Below the pieces are notes generated by a model. The model was not told the origin of the DNA and searched no databases. It worked only from the letters and a program-made list of their open reading frames with translations. From positions 1 to 5,348 of the forward strand of contig JAMDCE010000028.1 in the NCBI GenBank assembly GCA_023489135.1: a DNA stretch of 5,348 nt, given 5' to 3'. The position numbers and the translations under genes are program-made. Each line of letters opens with the position of its first letter. Within the stretch, counting starts at the first letter, position 1. This stretch comes from Chloroflexota bacterium (lineage in GTDB: Bacteria > Chloroflexota > Chloroflexia > JAMDCE01). Below are positions 3,577 to 5,348 of the stretch, one piece after another.

Positions 3577-5348
3577 CCCTGCTCGCCTTCGTCAGCTCAA
3601 CAAGTCGGGGGCTAATTCCGCTGAAATCGCCCAAAGATTCTTCACGTTGCTGATTGGCGACGGCGCTCCTGGCTATATTCCAATTTGGACGCGGCAGGAC
3701 AAGCGCACCCAATGGATCCAAGCCACCAGCCTAGGGAAAGCAGCCCAAATCGCTGTGAATCTCGCCAAATCCAGTGATGTCTATTTCGGCGTGGGGATTC
3801 ACAAGGACGACCTTGGCCCTAAAGAACGAGGTGCAGCCGATGATGTGAGCGCAATCGGAGCGCTTTGGATCGACATTGATGTGCAGGGTGCCGCCCACAA
3901 GTCTGAGAACCTGCCGCCGACGCGTGAGGCGGCCTTTGAGCTCATCCGAGAGTTTGCCCTACAGCCGACGATCATCATAGATAGCGGCCACGGCTTACAG
4001 GCATACTGGGTTTTTAAGGAGCCGTGGCTCTTGGAGAACGACGAGGAGCGGCAAGAGGCGGCAGAACTGTCCAGGCATTTTCAAACTACCTTTATTGAGA
4101 TCGCCCAGAGACACGGCTACACCATTGACAACACGTCAGATCTGGCTCGTGTTCTGAGGGTGCCCGGCACTGTAAACCGGAAACTATCTCCTGTGCCAGT
4201 CTACGTTGTGGAAATGGATCCAGCCCGCCGGTACGATCCCACGGAATTTGAACCGTTGCTGCTCACTGCTGATTTTGTTCCTAGTCGACCTAGTGGCAAT
4301 GGACACAAACCGCCATCAGCCGCACCCGTCCCCCTCGGCCGTGCGGCTCTGCAGTTCGTCGCCAATGGTGCCCTTATTGGACAGCAACGAGAGAGAGCGG
4401 TTGCTGCAGCGCGCAACTATCTCTCGGCTGGCTACTCCGTGGAAGACACGGCCGCGGCCATCTGGCGCGGCTTTCAAGTCTGCTCGCAGGATCCAGATCG
4501 CGAGCCCTGGAAGTACGATGACGCTCTGTTTATTGCTCAAGACTTGGCGAATAGACCAGCGCCCCCTCTACGCCCATTGAATGGCGCTGCTAACAATGGC
4601 CGTGAGTCGAGCACCCCGACGCGGCTCGGGGCGAAGATTCCCAAAGATCACGCAGAGGCGATCAAGGAAAGCGCGACGAATTGCCTCGATCCAGATCTTC
4701 GAAAGAGGATTCTTGCTACGTTACTCCGGAAGGGTCGCCCACCCCTTATCAAGCGCCGAGACGCCGGCGCGATGATCTTGAAGTATCTGGACGAGCATGG
4801 CGGATTTGTTAGGTCGGAAGCGGACGATCAGTTCTACTTCCATAATGACCAGCGCCGACTATACCCTCTGGAGTCTAATCGCTTTGCGGCCTTCCTCTAT
4901 GCTCTGTCGGGCGCCAACCCTGCTGGTACTGACTATGCCTACCTCTTCGCCGACTGCAAAGCGGCCGCGATGGATGGAGCGCTACGTCAAATCGTCAAAT
5001 TGGCTGCCTGGGATGCCCAGCAGAAAGTATTGCGCGTGAGTCGGTTCGACGGCACGGTTTACCGCCTGGACGGTCTGCAAATAGCCGAAGAGGCGAACGG
5101 CGAGAACGTCCTGTTCGATGATAACCCTTTGTGGCAACCATACCAGCCGGACTATGGCCAACCAGGTGTACTTAAGTGGTCGACTGACGAGTTGGCGAAT
5201 TGGGCAGATGAAACCAAGCACTATGGGTTGGCGCTTCGGGCTTGGTTCCTGGCTTTATTCCTCACGGAATTATCCCCTACCCGTCCCCTCTTGGTGGTGA
5301 TCGGCGAGAAGGGCAGCGGGAAATCCATGCTTCTCCGGGTCCTTCTTC
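3569..5348 (+). CDS. Primase fused to a helicase (AEP-type primase, PriCT-like region, P-loop ATPase), partial
   Basis: The frame is open from ATG 3569 to the window edge, giving 593 codons with the C-terminus missing. It would prime and unwind DNA for replication of the element. Residues about 20-235 form an archaeo-eukaryotic-type primase: the metal-binding motif ALWIDID with Asp102 and Asp104, the nucleotide-binding motif IDSGHGLQAYW with His141, and DNTSDLARVLRVPGTVNRK (187-205), the third conserved block with RVPGT-N. Residues about 258-328 (GQQRERAVAAARNYLSAGYSVEDTAAAIW) resemble the helical PriCT domain found after such primases. From about 395 to 570 comes a D5-like linker region, and GEKGSGKS (579-586) is a Walker A motif, the start of a superfamily 3-type helicase. 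The start overlaps the previous stop by 8 bases, with AAGAGG at 3554-3559. Walker B and later motifs lie outside. Confidence 0.92.
   Translation, partial: MVDPARLRQLNKSGANSAEIAQRFFTLLIGDGAPGYIPIWTRQDKRTQWIQATSLGKAAQIAVNLAKSSDVYFGVGIHKDDLGPKERGAADDVSAIGALWIDIDVQGAAHKSENLPPTREAAFELIREFALQPTIIIDSGHGLQAYWVFKEPWLLENDEERQEAAELSRHFQTTFIEIAQRHGYTIDNTSDLARVLRVPGTVNRKLSPVPVYVVEMDPARRYDPTEFEPLLLTADFVPSRPSGNGHKPPSAAPVPLGRAALQFVANGALIGQQRERAVAAARNYLSAGYSVEDTAAAIWRGFQVCSQDPDREPWKYDDALFIAQDLANRPAPPLRPLNGAANNGRESSTPTRLGAKIPKDHAEAIKESATNCLDPDLRKRILATLLRKGRPPLIKRRDAGAMILKYLDEHGGFVRSEADDQFYFHNDQRRLYPLESNRFAAFLYALSGANPAGTDYAYLFADCKAAAMDGALRQIVKLAAWDAQQKVLRVSRFDGTVYRLDGLQIAEEANGENVLFDDNPLWQPYQPDYGQPGVLKWSTDELANWADETKHYGLALRAWFLALFLTELSPTRPLLVVIGEKGSGKSMLLRVLL

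Larger units (their letters stand above)
1037..5348 (+). mobile_element. Integrated element at tRNA-Lys, left end (partial): phage satellite, prophage or integrative plasmid
   Basis: From tRNA-Lys rightward all genes lie on one strand: tyrosine recombinase, a DNA-binding-like unknown, a ribbon-helix-helix regulator, a small basic unknown and a primase-helicase. These are integration, regulation and replication functions of a mobile element, not housekeeping genes. Integrase, regulator and primase-replication genes in that order are known from PICI-type phage satellites, and similar modules occur in prophages and replicating integrative elements. No packaging, capsid, relaxase or cargo genes are visible before the window ends, so the class is undecided. 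The left boundary is inferred from the tRNA; the right boundary lies outside. Confidence 0.8.

Noticed and set aside
4201..5300. Several short frames of 60-124 codons inside the primase-helicase gene
   Set aside because: All lie within a long open frame with clear primase and Walker A motifs and are out of frame with it.

Overview
The window is bacterial and has two parts: a host chromosomal stretch rich in RNA genes (1-1036) and the left end of an integrated mobile element (about 1037 to the right edge). Bacterial origin is shown by a bacterial-type RNase P RNA, Shine-Dalgarno sequences and four good sigma70-type promoters. The phylum cannot be fixed from this stretch. The general look of the proteins would fit Chloroflexota or Actinomycetota, but that is only an impression.

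Host part. It opens with the C-terminal end of a probable MFS transporter (to 194). All the rest is RNA genes on the + strand: tRNA-Leu(CAG) at 243-329, RNase P RNA (rnpB) at 413-767, tRNA-His(GTG) only 8 bases behind it at 776-848, a strong hairpin terminator at 863-899, and tRNA-Lys(TTT) at 961-1036. Three promoters can be read, one before tRNA-Leu, one before rnpB (which should also serve tRNA-His), and one before tRNA-Lys.

Element part. Directly after tRNA-Lys lies a tyrosine recombinase gene (1144-2067) with its own promoter, so the tRNA-Lys 3' end is very probably the attachment site. Next come a 150-bp intergenic region with signs of a small leftward transcript, a 260-residue protein of unknown function with a likely DNA-binding C-terminus (2219-3001), and a tight three-gene operon with overlapping ends. 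The operon encodes a 61-residue ribbon-helix-helix regulator (3075-3260), a 108-residue basic unknown (3250-3576) and a large archaeo-eukaryotic-type primase fused to a helicase (3569 to the window edge). Integrase, small regulators and primase-helicase in this order recall phage satellites (PICI type) and replicating integrative elements. No capsid, conjugation or cargo gene is in view, so the type stays open.

The most interesting layer is RNA-level and promoter-level control in the element. The Shine-Dalgarno of the integrase is one arm of a perfect inverted repeat whose other arm lies upstream of the integrase promoter, so only read-through RNA from tRNA-Lys could fold it and hide the site. 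The Shine-Dalgarno of the regulator operon sits inside a terminator-like hairpin, with a second anti-Shine-Dalgarno copy just upstream. A 16-bp imperfect direct repeat covers the integrase -10 box. Together these suggest that integration and replication functions are kept quiet in the integrated state.
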